Assembly (NCBI RefSeq): GCF_023704175.1
Contig: NZ_CP084530.1
Coordinates: 2,006,001-2,070,000, forward strand
DNA length: 64,000 nucleotides
Source: Paenibacillus sp. YPG26
GTDB lineage: Bacteria; Bacillota; Bacilli; Paenibacillales; Paenibacillaceae
Reading direction: 5' to 3'
In this document: positions 25,950 to 35,012 of the stretch, piece by piece
Numbering within the stretch: position 1 is the first letter of the stretch
Layout of the letters: each line of letters opens with the position of its first letter
Program-made: the position numbers and the translations under genes
The notes under the pieces: model-generated
Databases searched by the model: none
Seen by the model: only the letters and a program-made list of their open reading frames with translations
Told to the model about the DNA's origin: nothing

Positions 25950-27010
25950 GCTATTTACTAATCGATAACGTGAACAAAACTTATAATGGCACTTCCGTAT
26001 TGCAAGAGCTGTCGCTCGAGGTCAAGGAAGGGGAGATGGTGACGCTGCTCGGCCCTAGCGGGTGCGGGAAGAGTACTCTGCTCAGATGTATTTCAGGCCT
26101 AACGGACATGGACACTGGCTCGATACTGCTCGAAGGACGTAATATTACCACGTTAGCTCCTAAAGAGCGAAATGTGGGCATGGTCTTCCAATCCTATGCG
26201 CTCTTTCCGAACATGAATGTCTATGACAACATTGCTTTTGGTCTGTCCATGAAGAAGAAATCCAGCCAGCAGATCAAATCCAGGGTAGGTGAGATGCTGG
26301 AGCTGATTGACTTAACAGAAAAGGCCAAGGCATATCCGCATGAGCTGTCCGGCGGGCAGCAGCAGCGCGTCTCTCTTGCAAGGTCGATGGCTGTTGAGCC
26401 TAAGCTTATGCTGCTGGATGAGCCATTGAGTGCGCTGGATGCCAAGATCCGCAAGCATCTGCGTACCGAGCTCAGACAAATACAGAAGCGGGTAGGCATG
26501 ACCATGCTGTTCGTGACCCACGATCAGGAGGAGGCATTAACGATCTCCGACAAAATCTGTCTGATGCATCAAGGACGCATTGTCCAGACCGGCTCCCCAG
26601 GCGAGGTCTATTCCAGCCCGAAGGATGAATTCGTCGCCCGGTTCATTGGCAGCTACAATGTCTTGACCAATAAGGAGGTGTCCAGGCTGTTCGCACAGCC
26701 TTCCTACTCGAATACAGATGTGAGTTATGCCCTCCGGCCAGAAGCCATTATCATTCAGCCTGATCATTCAGAGATTCAACTGACAGCCGCAGACAGCAGC
26801 TTAGCACAAGCACCGCAGTTCTGTCGCGGCATAATTGAGGAGGCTGTTATGCTCGGCAATATTATTCGTTATCGGATTGAGATCCAAGGGGTAAGGCTGC
26901 ATGCAGATGTATTGAACGATAACCAGGCGGTCAAGTTCAGCGAGGGAGACCATGTTCAGGTTCTGATTGACAGGCAGGCTTGTATTCCTCTTGCCCCTTC
27001 AGGTATATGA
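25946..27010 (+). CDS. ABC transporter ATP-binding protein
   Basis: A 354-aa ATPase. Walker A GPSGCGKST lies near residue 36, the signature LSGGQQQR near 134, Walker B LMLLDEPLSALD near 152 and the switch histidine in FVTHDQEEA near 190. The ~110 residues after about 245 form a TOBE-like regulatory domain, as in importers of polyamines or sugars. The start overlaps the second permease by four bases and the stop lies three bases before the DeoR gene. Confidence 0.93.
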   Translation: MSYLLIDNVNKTYNGTSVLQELSLEVKEGEMVTLLGPSGCGKSTLLRCISGLTDMDTGSILLEGRNITTLAPKERNVGMVFQSYALFPNMNVYDNIAFGLSMKKKSSQQIKSRVGEMLELIDLTEKAKAYPHELSGGQQQRVSLARSMAVEPKLMLLDEPLSALDAKIRKHLRTELRQIQKRVGMTMLFVTHDQEEALTISDKICLMHQGRIVQTGSPGEVYSSPKDEFVARFIGSYNVLTNKEVSRLFAQPSYSNTDVSYALRPEAIIIQPDHSEIQLTAADSSLAQAPQFCRGIIEEAVMLGNIIRYRIEIQGVRLHADVLNDNQAVKFSEGDHVQVLIDRQACIPLAPSGI

Positions 27011-27013
27011 GCG

Positions 27014-27811
27014 ATGTCTGTATTAGCAGAAGGGCGCAAGCTTCAGATCAAGCATGAGCTGGAGCGCGAAGGCAAAGTTATGGTAGTGCCGCTGTCCCGG
27101 CAGTTCGGTGTATCCGCCGAGACCATTCGCAGAGATCTTCAGGTGCTTGAGAAGGAAGGGCATCTCAGACGTGTCTACGGAGGCGCGGTCAAGTCCTCGT
27201 TCCGCGGTAATGAAGCCCCTTATAATCTTCGGCAGAAGATGTACGCTGCCGAGAAGAGAGCCATTGGAGAACGTGCCGCCATGATGATCAAGGACGGGGG
27301 AACCGTCGTTATTGATGGAGGAACAACTACGCTGGAGATGGCTAAGGCTATCAGGGGCAGAAGAGGGTTAACCATTCTAACCAGTTCACTTCCGCTGGCC
27401 GCGTGTCTGCTTGAAGGTCTGAGCCGTGACCAGTTCTCGGGCAAGGTCATCATGCTTGGAGGAGAAGTAAGTCCCCTGCAGCACTCCATTACAGGGATTG
27501 CCGGTGAGCGGATGATGCGCGGCTTCAGCATAGACCAGGCGTTCATTTCCGTTGGAGGGGTATCGTTAACGCATGGGTTCACTGACTTCGATCTCAATGA
27601 GGCTTCCATGTCCTGCGCGTTCGCGGAAGCCGCCCAAGAGGTCATTGTACTAGCTGATCATTCGAAGTTCGGGATCAATACCTTTGCCCCAATCATGCCC
27701 ACCGAGCAATGTGATTATATCGTGTGTGATCAGGTGCCTACTCTCCAGTGGCAGGAGCACCTCAGGAAGCGAAAAGTAGCTTGGGTGATTGCCCCGATGG
27801 AATCAACTTAA
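27014..27811 (+). CDS. DeoR family transcriptional regulator
   Basis: A 265-aa protein with an N-terminal winged helix (VSAETIRRDLQVLEKEGHLRRVYGG near 32-56) and a C-terminal DeoR sensor domain (VVIDGGTTTLEMAKA near 97-111, LGGEVSPLQHSITG near 151). DeoR sensors usually bind a phosphorylated metabolite, which fits the phosphoesterases encoded next. It lies three bases after the ATPase gene, so it probably regulates its own operon. No operator can be pinned with confidence. Confidence 0.88.
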   Translation: MSVLAEGRKLQIKHELEREGKVMVVPLSRQFGVSAETIRRDLQVLEKEGHLRRVYGGAVKSSFRGNEAPYNLRQKMYAAEKRAIGERAAMMIKDGGTVVIDGGTTTLEMAKAIRGRRGLTILTSSLPLAACLLEGLSRDQFSGKVIMLGGEVSPLQHSITGIAGERMMRGFSIDQAFISVGGVSLTHGFTDFDLNEASMSCAFAEAAQEVIVLADHSKFGINTFAPIMPTEQCDYIVCDQVPTLQWQEHLRKRKVAWVIAPMEST

Positions 27812-27848
27812 AGATCATCATTTTTTCATTTCAGGGAGGAACAGCTTG

Positions 27849-28673
27849 ATGTCAAAAGTAATAATGATTGTGCTGGATGGTCTTAAGTATGAGACTGCCA
27901 GGGCCTCTATGGGTTATCTGAATCATCTGGTCGAGGTATCCAAAGCCGCATGCTATAAAGTACGCTCCGAGCTTCCAAGCTTATCCCGCCCCCTATATGA
28001 GGTGCTGCTGACCGGAACTCCCTGTTCTGTTAATGGGATTACTGCCAATCATATCGTAAGGCTGTCCCATCATAAGAGTGTGTTCCACCTTGCAGTAGAG
28101 CAGGGCTTGAAGACAGCGGCTGCAGCCTATTATTGGGTGAGCGAGCTGTATAACCGGGCGCCGTTCGATAAGATCGAAGACCGCGAGCAGCATCATGAAG
28201 AACTACCCATCCAGCATGGAAAGTTCTACTTCGACGACGCATATCCGGATTCTCATTTATTCATCGATGCTGAAGTGCTTCGCCGGCAGCACGACCCGGA
28301 TTTCCTGTACATCCATCCCATGGGAATAGATGATACCGGTCATAAATTCACCTCGGACTCGAAGGAATACCGGGGCAAGGTTCTTGAAGCTGATATGATA
28401 CTCGCCACCTTCGTTCCTCAGTGGATGTCACTGGGATATGAGATTATTGTTACTTCAGATCACGGCATGAATACAGACGGTCACCATGGGGGAACAGGGA
28501 TTGAGGAGAGGGAGGTTCCCTTCTATGCGATTGGCTCGGCGTTCACGCCGGGTGAGTATCCGGATCAGCTTCCGCAGCTCGCAGTTGCGCCACTACTCTG
28601 CAGGATGCTGTCTCTTCCACTCCCGGATGCCATGAGCTTTGTCCAGGTGCCTGGCTTTAAGTTGAATCTCTAA
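27849..28673 (+). CDS. Alkaline-phosphatase superfamily phosphodiesterase (nucleotide pyrophosphatase-like)
   Basis: A 274-aa hydrolase without signal peptide, so it is cytoplasmic. Metal ligands of the superfamily are visible: IVLDGLKYE near residue 8, the nucleophile region LPSLSRPLYEVLLTG near 45-59 (Ser/Thr candidate), HPMGIDDTGHKF near 157-168, TSDHGMN near 201 and GHHGGTG near 211. These match type I phosphodiesterases and phosphonoacetate hydrolases rather than classical PhoA. It starts at ATG 27849 with GGGAGGA upstream; the frame is open from 27789. By context it should cleave the compound imported by the ABC system. Confidence 0.82.
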   Translation: MSKVIMIVLDGLKYETARASMGYLNHLVEVSKAACYKVRSELPSLSRPLYEVLLTGTPCSVNGITANHIVRLSHHKSVFHLAVEQGLKTAAAAYYWVSELYNRAPFDKIEDREQHHEELPIQHGKFYFDDAYPDSHLFIDAEVLRRQHDPDFLYIHPMGIDDTGHKFTSDSKEYRGKVLEADMILATFVPQWMSLGYEIIVTSDHGMNTDGHHGGTGIEEREVPFYAIGSAFTPGEYPDQLPQLAVAPLLCRMLSLPLPDAMSFVQVPGFKLNL

Positions 28674-28781
28674 AAAAGAATTAGACTGGAAAGTTACCCA
28701 TAGTTAAGCGTTCCATATGCTCTGGAAAAGCATAGCTTTAATCAATAGTTCAACTTATCTAGCATCCGGGAGGGAACTAGT

Positions 28782-29774
28782 GTGAAGGTAGATTTTCATT
28801 TTCATTTGGAGGAAGGTCCTTATACGCTGAACTGGCTTCAGCGCACAAGTCTGGCTTTGCAGCGAACCCGAAGGACGACGGAAGCTTCCGAGAGGCTGGA
28901 TAGCTTGGAATCTGTTCAGTCAGTCGTCCGCGGCCTATCCAGGAGGATGGATGAAGGCTGCTTCTCCGAGCGGTGGATAACGAAGTATATTGAGCAGGGA
29001 ACAAGGCAAGGCATCGAACATTTCGGTGTCGTTGATCATTTATACAGATTCGTTGAATTCAAGCCTTATTATGAGAAGCACATGCTGATCGATGGAAGTC
29101 CACTTGGACAGCTTCAACAGGCTTGGCTTAACCAAGTATGTGTATACTCTATTCGTGAATATTTGGATGGAGTTCAGAATGTCGCCCGGTTCTATGGGAA
29201 TCTCTCCATCGGAATTGAGGCTGATTATTTCGAGAATGGGGAAGAGGAGCTAGAAGAGCTGCTCTCCAGCTACAGCTTTGATTACGTAATCGGATCTGTT
29301 CACTTCCTGAATGGATGGGGGTTCGACAACCCTAATACCCAGCACCTCTTCAAGGGCCGCCAGTTGGAGGATCTATATGCGCAGCATTTCGAGAATGTGA
29401 TTCGAGCCGTGAATTCCGGCTTGTTCCAGTTCATTGCCCACCTCGATAATCTGAAAGTATTCGGATTCCGTCCATCGGAAAGGGACCTGCTTGGCTGGTA
29501 CGATGCGGTGGCTGCGGCACTGGCGCATGCAGGCGTGGCTTCAGAGATCAACACCGGGCTGGCTTACCGTTATCCGGTTAAGGAAATGTGTCCAAGTCCC
29601 AACTTCCTCCGGGTACTGCATCGGCACGGTGTTCCGGTAACTTTAAGCTCGGACGCCCATTTCCCCGATGATATTGGAACGATGCTGGATGAAGCTATTA
29701 TCATGGCCAAATCCATCGGATACGAGGACATTGTCTACTTTAAGAACAAGCAGCAGTATTCCTTACCGATCTAG
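28782..29774 (+). CDS. PHP-domain phosphoesterase, histidinol-phosphatase-like
   Basis: A 330-aa metal-dependent phosphoesterase of the PHP family. The four classic motifs are present: HFHLEEG near 5, DHLYRF near 85, IGIEADYF near 143 with SVHFLNG near 170, and the C-terminal SSDAHFPDD near 287; HLDNLK near 222 is a further ligand site. It starts at GTG with GGGAGGG 7 nt upstream and ends the operon. No other histidine biosynthesis gene is near, so a role in the operon's own phosphoester pathway is more likely than HisJ. PHP enzymes acting on cyclic phosphodiesters are known, which is one option. Confidence 0.8.
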   Translation: MKVDFHFHLEEGPYTLNWLQRTSLALQRTRRTTEASERLDSLESVQSVVRGLSRRMDEGCFSERWITKYIEQGTRQGIEHFGVVDHLYRFVEFKPYYEKHMLIDGSPLGQLQQAWLNQVCVYSIREYLDGVQNVARFYGNLSIGIEADYFENGEEELEELLSSYSFDYVIGSVHFLNGWGFDNPNTQHLFKGRQLEDLYAQHFENVIRAVNSGLFQFIAHLDNLKVFGFRPSERDLLGWYDAVAAALAHAGVASEINTGLAYRYPVKEMCPSPNFLRVLHRHGVPVTLSSDAHFPDDIGTMLDEAIIMAKSIGYEDIVYFKNKQQYSLPI

Positions 29775-29792
29775 AAGTGAGAGGAAATAATT

Positions 29793-29847
29793 GAAAAGGA
29801 TGCCTTCCGATACCTGCCCTGAAGCAGATCGTGAAGACATCCTTTTC
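29793..29847. terminator. Bidirectional terminator between the phosphoesterase operon and the aminopeptidase gene
   Basis: GAAAAGGATG-CTTC and GAAG-CATCCTTTTC pair across a 25-nt centre, with A and T runs on the outer sides. It serves both convergent genes. Confidence 0.75.
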
Positions 29848-29864
29848 ATCTGAGTTAACCAAGT

Positions 29865-31097
29865 CTAGATTGCCCAGTTCCCTTTATGGAACAGCTGAAT
29901 CTGCTCACCGTCTTCAGTAATCCCGAAGATATCCATCTCGCCTGAGCCGACCATGAAGTCTACATGGGTAATGCTCGTATTGAGCCCGCGTTCGAGCAGC
30001 TGCTCTTGTGATAGACCCTTGCCATCTTTCAGGTTGAAGGCGTAAGCACTGCCGATGGCCAAATGGTTGGACGCATTCTCATCGAACAGGGTGTTGTAGA
30101 ACAAGATATTCGACTGGGAAATTGGTGAACCATGTGGAACCAAGGCTACTTCGCCCAGATAGTGAGAGCCTTCATCCAATTCCACCAGCTGCTTCAACGT
30201 TTCTTCACCCTGCTTGGCTTTGACATCCACAATACGCCCTTCTTCAAAGGTGACGGTGAACTCGTCAATAATGTTACCGCTGTGGCTGAGCGGCTTGGTG
30301 CTGGATACAGTACCGTTCACGCCTGTTCGAAGGGGTGCTGTAAATACCTCTTCGGTTGGCAGGTTGGCAAGGAAGGTATTTCCCTGTTCATTCACACTGT
30401 CCGCCGCCACCCACAGGTGGCCTTCAGGGAGTTCGATGGTAAGATCGGTACCTGGAGCTATGTAATGAAGCTTCTTGAAGATCTTCTCATTCAAATAGTC
30501 CGCTTTCTGGGTCAGGTTAGCAATGTGCTTCTCCCAAGCTGAGATGGTGTCAGGCTGGTCTACACGCACCGTGCGGAAGATCGCTTCCCACAGCTTACCC
30601 ACTTGCTGCTCTGCTGGCACATCTGGGAATACCTTGGCTGCCCAAGCTTCAGACGGAACAGCGACAATAGACCAGCTGAATTTATCCGCCTGTTGATACT
30701 GACGGAACTTGCTCATGGCTTTCCCGTAAGTTTTCTGATGATTGGTCAGACGCTCGCTTGAGACTCCCTTGAGCAGGTCGGGATCGGATGAGATGACATG
30801 AAGGATAGCGGCCCCATTCTCCACCAGTTCGAGCAGCTCACCAGCGTACCATTTAGGCTCATCAAGAAAAGATTCTTCTGCGGCAAGCTGGTAACGAAGA
30901 CGGGTTACCGTGTCATCGCTCCAATTCACTTTGACGGTTCTGGCTCCCGCTTCATAAGCTTTTTGGACTATGAGACGGACAAGCTCTGCACCATCAAGCG
31001 TTGAATTAACAACCAAGGTTTGTCCAGGCTGAACATTGACCCCAACTTTTACAGCAAGCTCCGCGTATTTGTGTAATTTATCCTGAAAATCGGACAT
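29865..31097 (-). CDS. Aminopeptidase, M29 family (AmpS/PepS type)
   Basis: A 410-aa cytosolic metallopeptidase that removes N-terminal residues from peptides. Family features: VNVQPGQTLVVNSTLDGAEL near 18-37, TDLTIELPEGHLW near 220, FLANLPTEEVFTAP near 245, the metal-binding SNILFYNTLFDENASNHLAIG near 335-355 and HVDFMVGSGEMDIFGI near 380. I start at ATG 31097 because GGAGGTCAATTCC precedes it; the first in-frame ATG at 31112 lies upstream of that site. It is a single gene with its own terminator. Confidence 0.92.
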   Translation of the reverse strand: MSDFQDKLHKYAELAVKVGVNVQPGQTLVVNSTLDGAELVRLIVQKAYEAGARTVKVNWSDDTVTRLRYQLAAEESFLDEPKWYAGELLELVENGAAILHVISSDPDLLKGVSSERLTNHQKTYGKAMSKFRQYQQADKFSWSIVAVPSEAWAAKVFPDVPAEQQVGKLWEAIFRTVRVDQPDTISAWEKHIANLTQKADYLNEKIFKKLHYIAPGTDLTIELPEGHLWVAADSVNEQGNTFLANLPTEEVFTAPLRTGVNGTVSSTKPLSHSGNIIDEFTVTFEEGRIVDVKAKQGEETLKQLVELDEGSHYLGEVALVPHGSPISQSNILFYNTLFDENASNHLAIGSAYAFNLKDGKGLSQEQLLERGLNTSITHVDFMVGSGEMDIFGITEDGEQIQLFHKGNWAI

Positions 31098-31188
31098 GGA
31101 ATTGACCTCCATTCAATTAAGTTACAGGTACTATATTACAGCAAAATAAAAGATAAGGAAAATTGCATCTATCTATCAACAAGAAGAA

Positions 31189-31722
31189 TTAATTGATCAT
31201 GGCTAGAACCCAGCGGCACCACGCAATCTCCTGCTGTTCCATAAGCAACTTGCGCTGGTGGACAATATATCTGCCGAATATCTGATGCTCCTGGTCCTTC
31301 AGATCCGTTCCATACTCGGCTTCCATCTCCTGAATGAGCTTCTCGCGGCGAAGGAGCTTCTCTTTGTAGTAGGAGAGCCGGTCTTCGAACAGCCTTTGAG
31401 CTGTATCAGTATCTGTTAGAGATATAGAGTAGGCTTTAATAAGAAATTCATCCCGGCTGACGGGAACGGAAGGGGCCTTGTCCATCCAAGCCCTCAGCAT
31501 CTCCTTGCCTTCGCTTGTTATATGATACAACTTCTTGTTGGGTCTCCCGGTCTGTTCAACATTCTCCGGTATCAAATAACCGTCATGTTCAAGCTTGGCA
31601 AGCAGCGGGTAGATCTGACTGTGCTTGGCCTGCCAGAATACCTCCAGCATCTCTGCCAGTTCATAACCGGAGCATGGCTTGCGGACAAGCATGGCAAGCA
31701 GGGCATAAGCAAGACTGTTCAT
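31189..31722 (-). CDS. PadR family transcriptional regulator
   Basis: A protein of 177 aa. The N-terminal winged helix reads LAYALLAMLVRKPCSGYELAEML and SQIYPLLAKLEHDGYL with wing QTGRPNKKLYHIT; the C-terminal half is the Vir_act_alpha_C helical dimerisation domain. AGGAGGTATTCACG before ATG 31722 sets the start. The neighbours point the same way: KtrB-like upstream on the minus strand with 57 bp between, so it may share a transcript or have its own promoter. The effector is unknown. Confidence 0.88.
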   Translation of the reverse strand: MNSLAYALLAMLVRKPCSGYELAEMLEVFWQAKHSQIYPLLAKLEHDGYLIPENVEQTGRPNKKLYHITSEGKEMLRAWMDKAPSVPVSRDEFLIKAYSISLTDTDTAQRLFEDRLSYYKEKLLRREKLIQEMEAEYGTDLKDQEHQIFGRYIVHQRKLLMEQQEIAWCRWVLAMIN

Positions 31723-31779
31723 CGTGAATACCTCCTGTTCATTTGCGATCGGGTAAGAATACATTGGGTCCTAATTGAA

Positions 31780-33132
31780 TTAGCCGATCGTGATTCTCCC
31801 TTCAGGGGATCGGTACAAATCCTGCTTGGATCTGGGTGCAAGTGCGTAGGCCAAAGTCAAAGGACCGACCCGACCGAGGAACATGACTATACAGATGATA
31901 ATTTTGCTGAGCGGGGTCAGAGTAGGGGTGAGGCCCAGGCTCATTCCTGTCGTCCCAAAGGCGGATGTCGTCTCGAACAATATTGGCAGAAAGCTGCGAT
32001 CCTCCAGAACAGACAGCACCATGGCAACAAATATGACGAGGAACAGAGCAAGCCATGTTTGGGTTACAGCTCTGACAATAGAGTCCTTTGCGAGCCTCCT
32101 CTTGAAGAGCACAATGTCTTCCTTCCCCTTAATCATAGCCCACATGGCGCCTATGAGCACCGCGAACACCGTTACTTTGATGCCCCCGCCGGTTGACCCG
32201 GGAGCCGCCCCGATGAACATTAGAATAGTCAATAGAAACTGGGTGGAATGTTCCATATCGGCTACATTCAAGGTGCTTACCCCACCTGAACGGGAGCTGA
32301 TGGATTGAAAAAAGGAACTCAGAATACTGCCTCCCTGGCCGAGCGGCTTCATGGTCAGCTCGTTGCCGCGCTCCATGATATAGATGAGAAGGGCACCGCC
32401 TAGCACCAGGATCGCCGAGTAAGTCAGCACGACCTTGGAGTGTAGGCTTAATTTTCTTTTTGCGGGAAATTCAATCAGATCGGCCATCACAACAAACCCG
32501 ATGCCACCAAGAAATATAAGACCCATAATGACCAGATTCACATAGGTATCCTGAACATATCCGCTTAGACCCGCGAAAGGACCATGCACCGCTCCAAAGA
32601 GATCAAAGCCCGCATTGTTGAACATCGTTATGCTGTGGTATATCCCGTAGTAAATGGCTCTGGGCAGCGGCATGTCCGCCGACCAGCGAATCGCGAGCAG
32701 CAGAGCTCCTGTAATCTCGATAACGAAGGAATACAGGATTACACGCCTGATCAAGGACAGGAGGCCTTCCATCGAGTTATAGTTCATAGCCTCTTGAAGG
32801 ATGAGCCGCTCTCGTAAGGAGATCCGCCGGTTGAAGGCAAGAGCAATCAGTGTTCCCATCGTCATGAATCCCAGACCGCCAAGCTGGGTAAGCACCAGCA
32901 GCACAAGCTGCCCGAATAGCGACAGCTGAGTTCCGGGATCAAGGACAGCAAGGCCTGTCACACAAGTTGCAGAGGTGGCCATGAAGAAGGCATCGAGCAA
33001 GGGCAGCTGCTGGCCCCCTGTCGATATGGGAAGTGACAGGAGGAATGTTCCGGTCACAATAATGAGCGCGAAGCCGAAGGTGAGCACTTTGGGTGGAGAG
33101 AGGGTTCGGCGTATTTTCGCTTCAGATTTCAA
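31780..33132 (-). CDS. TrkH/KtrB family potassium transporter
   Basis: A 450-aa membrane protein made of four M-P-M repeats. The four pore loops are readable: TSATCVTGLAV near 55, MFNNAGFDLF near 172, SISSRSGGVST near 283 and TSAFGTTGMSLG near 395, each with the selectivity-filter glycine. GAAPGSTGGGIK near 315 is also typical. It forms the K+ channel subunit of Ktr-type uptake; the gating subunit KtrA/KtrC is not encoded in this window, as with ktrD in Bacillus. No c-di-AMP riboswitch is evident upstream. Confidence 0.92.
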   Translation of the reverse strand: MKSEAKIRRTLSPPKVLTFGFALIIVTGTFLLSLPISTGGQQLPLLDAFFMATSATCVTGLAVLDPGTQLSLFGQLVLLVLTQLGGLGFMTMGTLIALAFNRRISLRERLILQEAMNYNSMEGLLSLIRRVILYSFVIEITGALLLAIRWSADMPLPRAIYYGIYHSITMFNNAGFDLFGAVHGPFAGLSGYVQDTYVNLVIMGLIFLGGIGFVVMADLIEFPAKRKLSLHSKVVLTYSAILVLGGALLIYIMERGNELTMKPLGQGGSILSSFFQSISSRSGGVSTLNVADMEHSTQFLLTILMFIGAAPGSTGGGIKVTVFAVLIGAMWAMIKGKEDIVLFKRRLAKDSIVRAVTQTWLALFLVIFVAMVLSVLEDRSFLPILFETTSAFGTTGMSLGLTPTLTPLSKIIICIVMFLGRVGPLTLAYALAPRSKQDLYRSPEGRITIG

Positions 33133-33364
33133 ATCTATGCACCTCTTTGGATGTTATATAAAGGTAGAGTCCTCTTGGCTCATATAAAAAGCATGTATGA
33201 CCTCCTAAAACATGATACGATATAGCGTGAACATTCTTCAATTTTTATTCACAAATGGAGGAAGGATGCTCTTCCAATTGCTTTTACTGCTGCTGTCTCT
33301 GATTATGCCAGTAAGACAATGGATATACAATAATATAGTGATATAGTTACACAAGAAGGAGAGA

Positions 33365-33643
33365 ATGAGATTGGAACTTGAACTAGTCAGTGCCACCATG
33401 GAAAGACAAGAAGATCTTACTTATCTGGGCAAAACTGTGTTTAAAGTCAGCGGACACAAAGAGGAATACGAAATTACCTTTTACAGCAAGCGGGGCAAAG
33501 ACTGGGATTACAGCCTGCATTTCGCTCATGAGTCTGGAGATGAAGATCAGCTCCTGGCTGTCGATGCGCGCATTGAAGAAGATGATGAGTGGTTCGACAA
33601 GCTGCTAGACGCCGCACTGGATACTTTGCCTGAGCAAGCCTGA
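33365..33643 (+). CDS. Small conserved-looking acidic protein of unknown function
   Basis: A 92-aa acidic, soluble protein (many Asp/Glu, ending DALDTLPEQA) with alternating beta-like segments (KTVFKVSGHKEEYEITFYSK). No motif or family is recognised. AAGGAG sits only 3 nt before ATG 33365 but 9 nt before the in-frame TTG at 33371, so the latter may be the real start. It lies upstream of the AI-2E family gene in the same direction, 56 bp apart. Confidence 0.6.
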   Translation: MRLELELVSATMERQEDLTYLGKTVFKVSGHKEEYEITFYSKRGKDWDYSLHFAHESGDEDQLLAVDARIEEDDEWFDKLLDAALDTLPEQA

Positions 33644-33699
33644 TCCATGAACAAGAAGTGAACTGAATAATTCTATTGAGAGAAAAGGGGGGATGCTGT

Positions 33700-34782
33700 T
33701 TGCTGCAACATCCGTTTTTTCGGACATGTCTCGGAATAATCATGCTGCTAACCATTATCTTCTTGCTACATCAAGTCCGATTCATCTTCAACCCGGTTGT
33801 CACCTTTGTGCAGATCCTGATTGTACCTATGACGATATCCGGGTTCCTGTATTATCTGCTGAGGCCCATCGTACATTATCTTGATACCAGAAAAGTGAAC
33901 CGGATGCTCTCTGTGCTGCTCATCTATCTGTGTATAGCCGGTGTCATTACGATCTTCTTTTTCTTGGTATGGCCATCGCTTACCCGGCAGGTGCAGGAGT
34001 TCATCAGTAATCTTCCTACATTGCTTGACGGGGTGAAGACCCAGATCGCGGCAATCCAGAAGGGGCCTCTCTTCTCAATGATTGATTCTGGCAACACCGA
34101 AATCTCTGAGAAGATTACAGGCTATATTAATAATGCGGTTGAGATGATTAGTGGTTACATGTCGCATTTCTTTAACTTCATCAGTGAGTTCATTGTCATC
34201 ATTGGTACTGTTCCTATCATTCTCTATTACATGCTAAAAGAGGACAACCGGATCTCCCCGGCTGTAGTTAGAGTAATGCCCAAGCGCTTTGCCCGTGACG
34301 GCGCACAGGTTGTAAGCGACATTGATGCAGCCCTCAGCGGCTTTATCTCCGGGCGCATCATCAGTGCCTTGATCCTGGCGGTCATGAGCTTTATCGGCTT
34401 CTGGATTGTGGGGCTTCCTTATCCGCTGCTGCTTGCGATCATTGGGGCTCTATTTAATTTCATACCTTATGTAGGAGCTTTCCTGGGTGCCATCCCTTGT
34501 CTGATTGTTGCCTATACGGTATCGCCATCCATGGCTCTTTGGGTGCTCATTATCATTATCATTGCGCAGCAGGTGGAGGGGAATCTTATTGCCCCTTACA
34601 TTTATGGCAAGACTATCAATATCCATCCGCTGACCACTGTCATTCTGCTCCTGATTGGCGGAGAGTATGCCGGAATTCTTGGCATGATTCTGGTCATTCC
34701 GGTATATATGATTATCAAGATTGTCGCGGTAAGAATCTACAAACTATTCCTTTCCGACAAAGTGGAAGAAATCGTAGATTAA
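33700..34782 (+). CDS. AI-2E family transporter (PerM/YdiK-like)
   Basis: A membrane protein of 360 aa with about eight hydrophobic segments: two near the N-terminus, a soluble helical part (about 75-140), then the rest. The conserved second half includes VSDIDAALSGFISGRIISALIL and FNFIPYVGAFLGAIP. The family includes TqsA and Na+/H+ antiporter-like members; the substrate here is open. I start at TTG 33700, which has AAAAGGGGGG 7 nt upstream; the frame opens at 33676. Confidence 0.85.
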   Translation: MLQHPFFRTCLGIIMLLTIIFLLHQVRFIFNPVVTFVQILIVPMTISGFLYYLLRPIVHYLDTRKVNRMLSVLLIYLCIAGVITIFFFLVWPSLTRQVQEFISNLPTLLDGVKTQIAAIQKGPLFSMIDSGNTEISEKITGYINNAVEMISGYMSHFFNFISEFIVIIGTVPIILYYMLKEDNRISPAVVRVMPKRFARDGAQVVSDIDAALSGFISGRIISALILAVMSFIGFWIVGLPYPLLLAIIGALFNFIPYVGAFLGAIPCLIVAYTVSPSMALWVLIIIIIAQQVEGNLIAPYIYGKTINIHPLTTVILLLIGGEYAGILGMILVIPVYMIIKIVAVRIYKLFLSDKVEEIVD

Positions 34783-34795
34783 GCCTATATTTATG

Positions 34796-34829
34796 CAAAT
34801 AAACCGATCCTTGTGATCGGTTTATTTGT
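34796..34829 (+). terminator. Terminator of the AI-2E family gene
   Basis: Perfect 14-bp stem CAAATAAACCGATC/GATCGGTTTATTTG with loop CTTGT, then TATTTTG. Confidence 0.8.
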
Positions 34830-35012
34830 ATTTTGCTTGCTAATCAAGTTAAAATAGAGAAGCGTAGTACATAAAAATGAAAGATTTTAATAAATAATAG
34901 TATTTTTTTGTATAAAATGTTAAGTTCCACTCGCCATATTCCGATAAATATAGACATGAGCCGCTAAAATTCGACGGTTCAAACAAACTTATATTGGAAG
35001 AGGGGGAGAATA

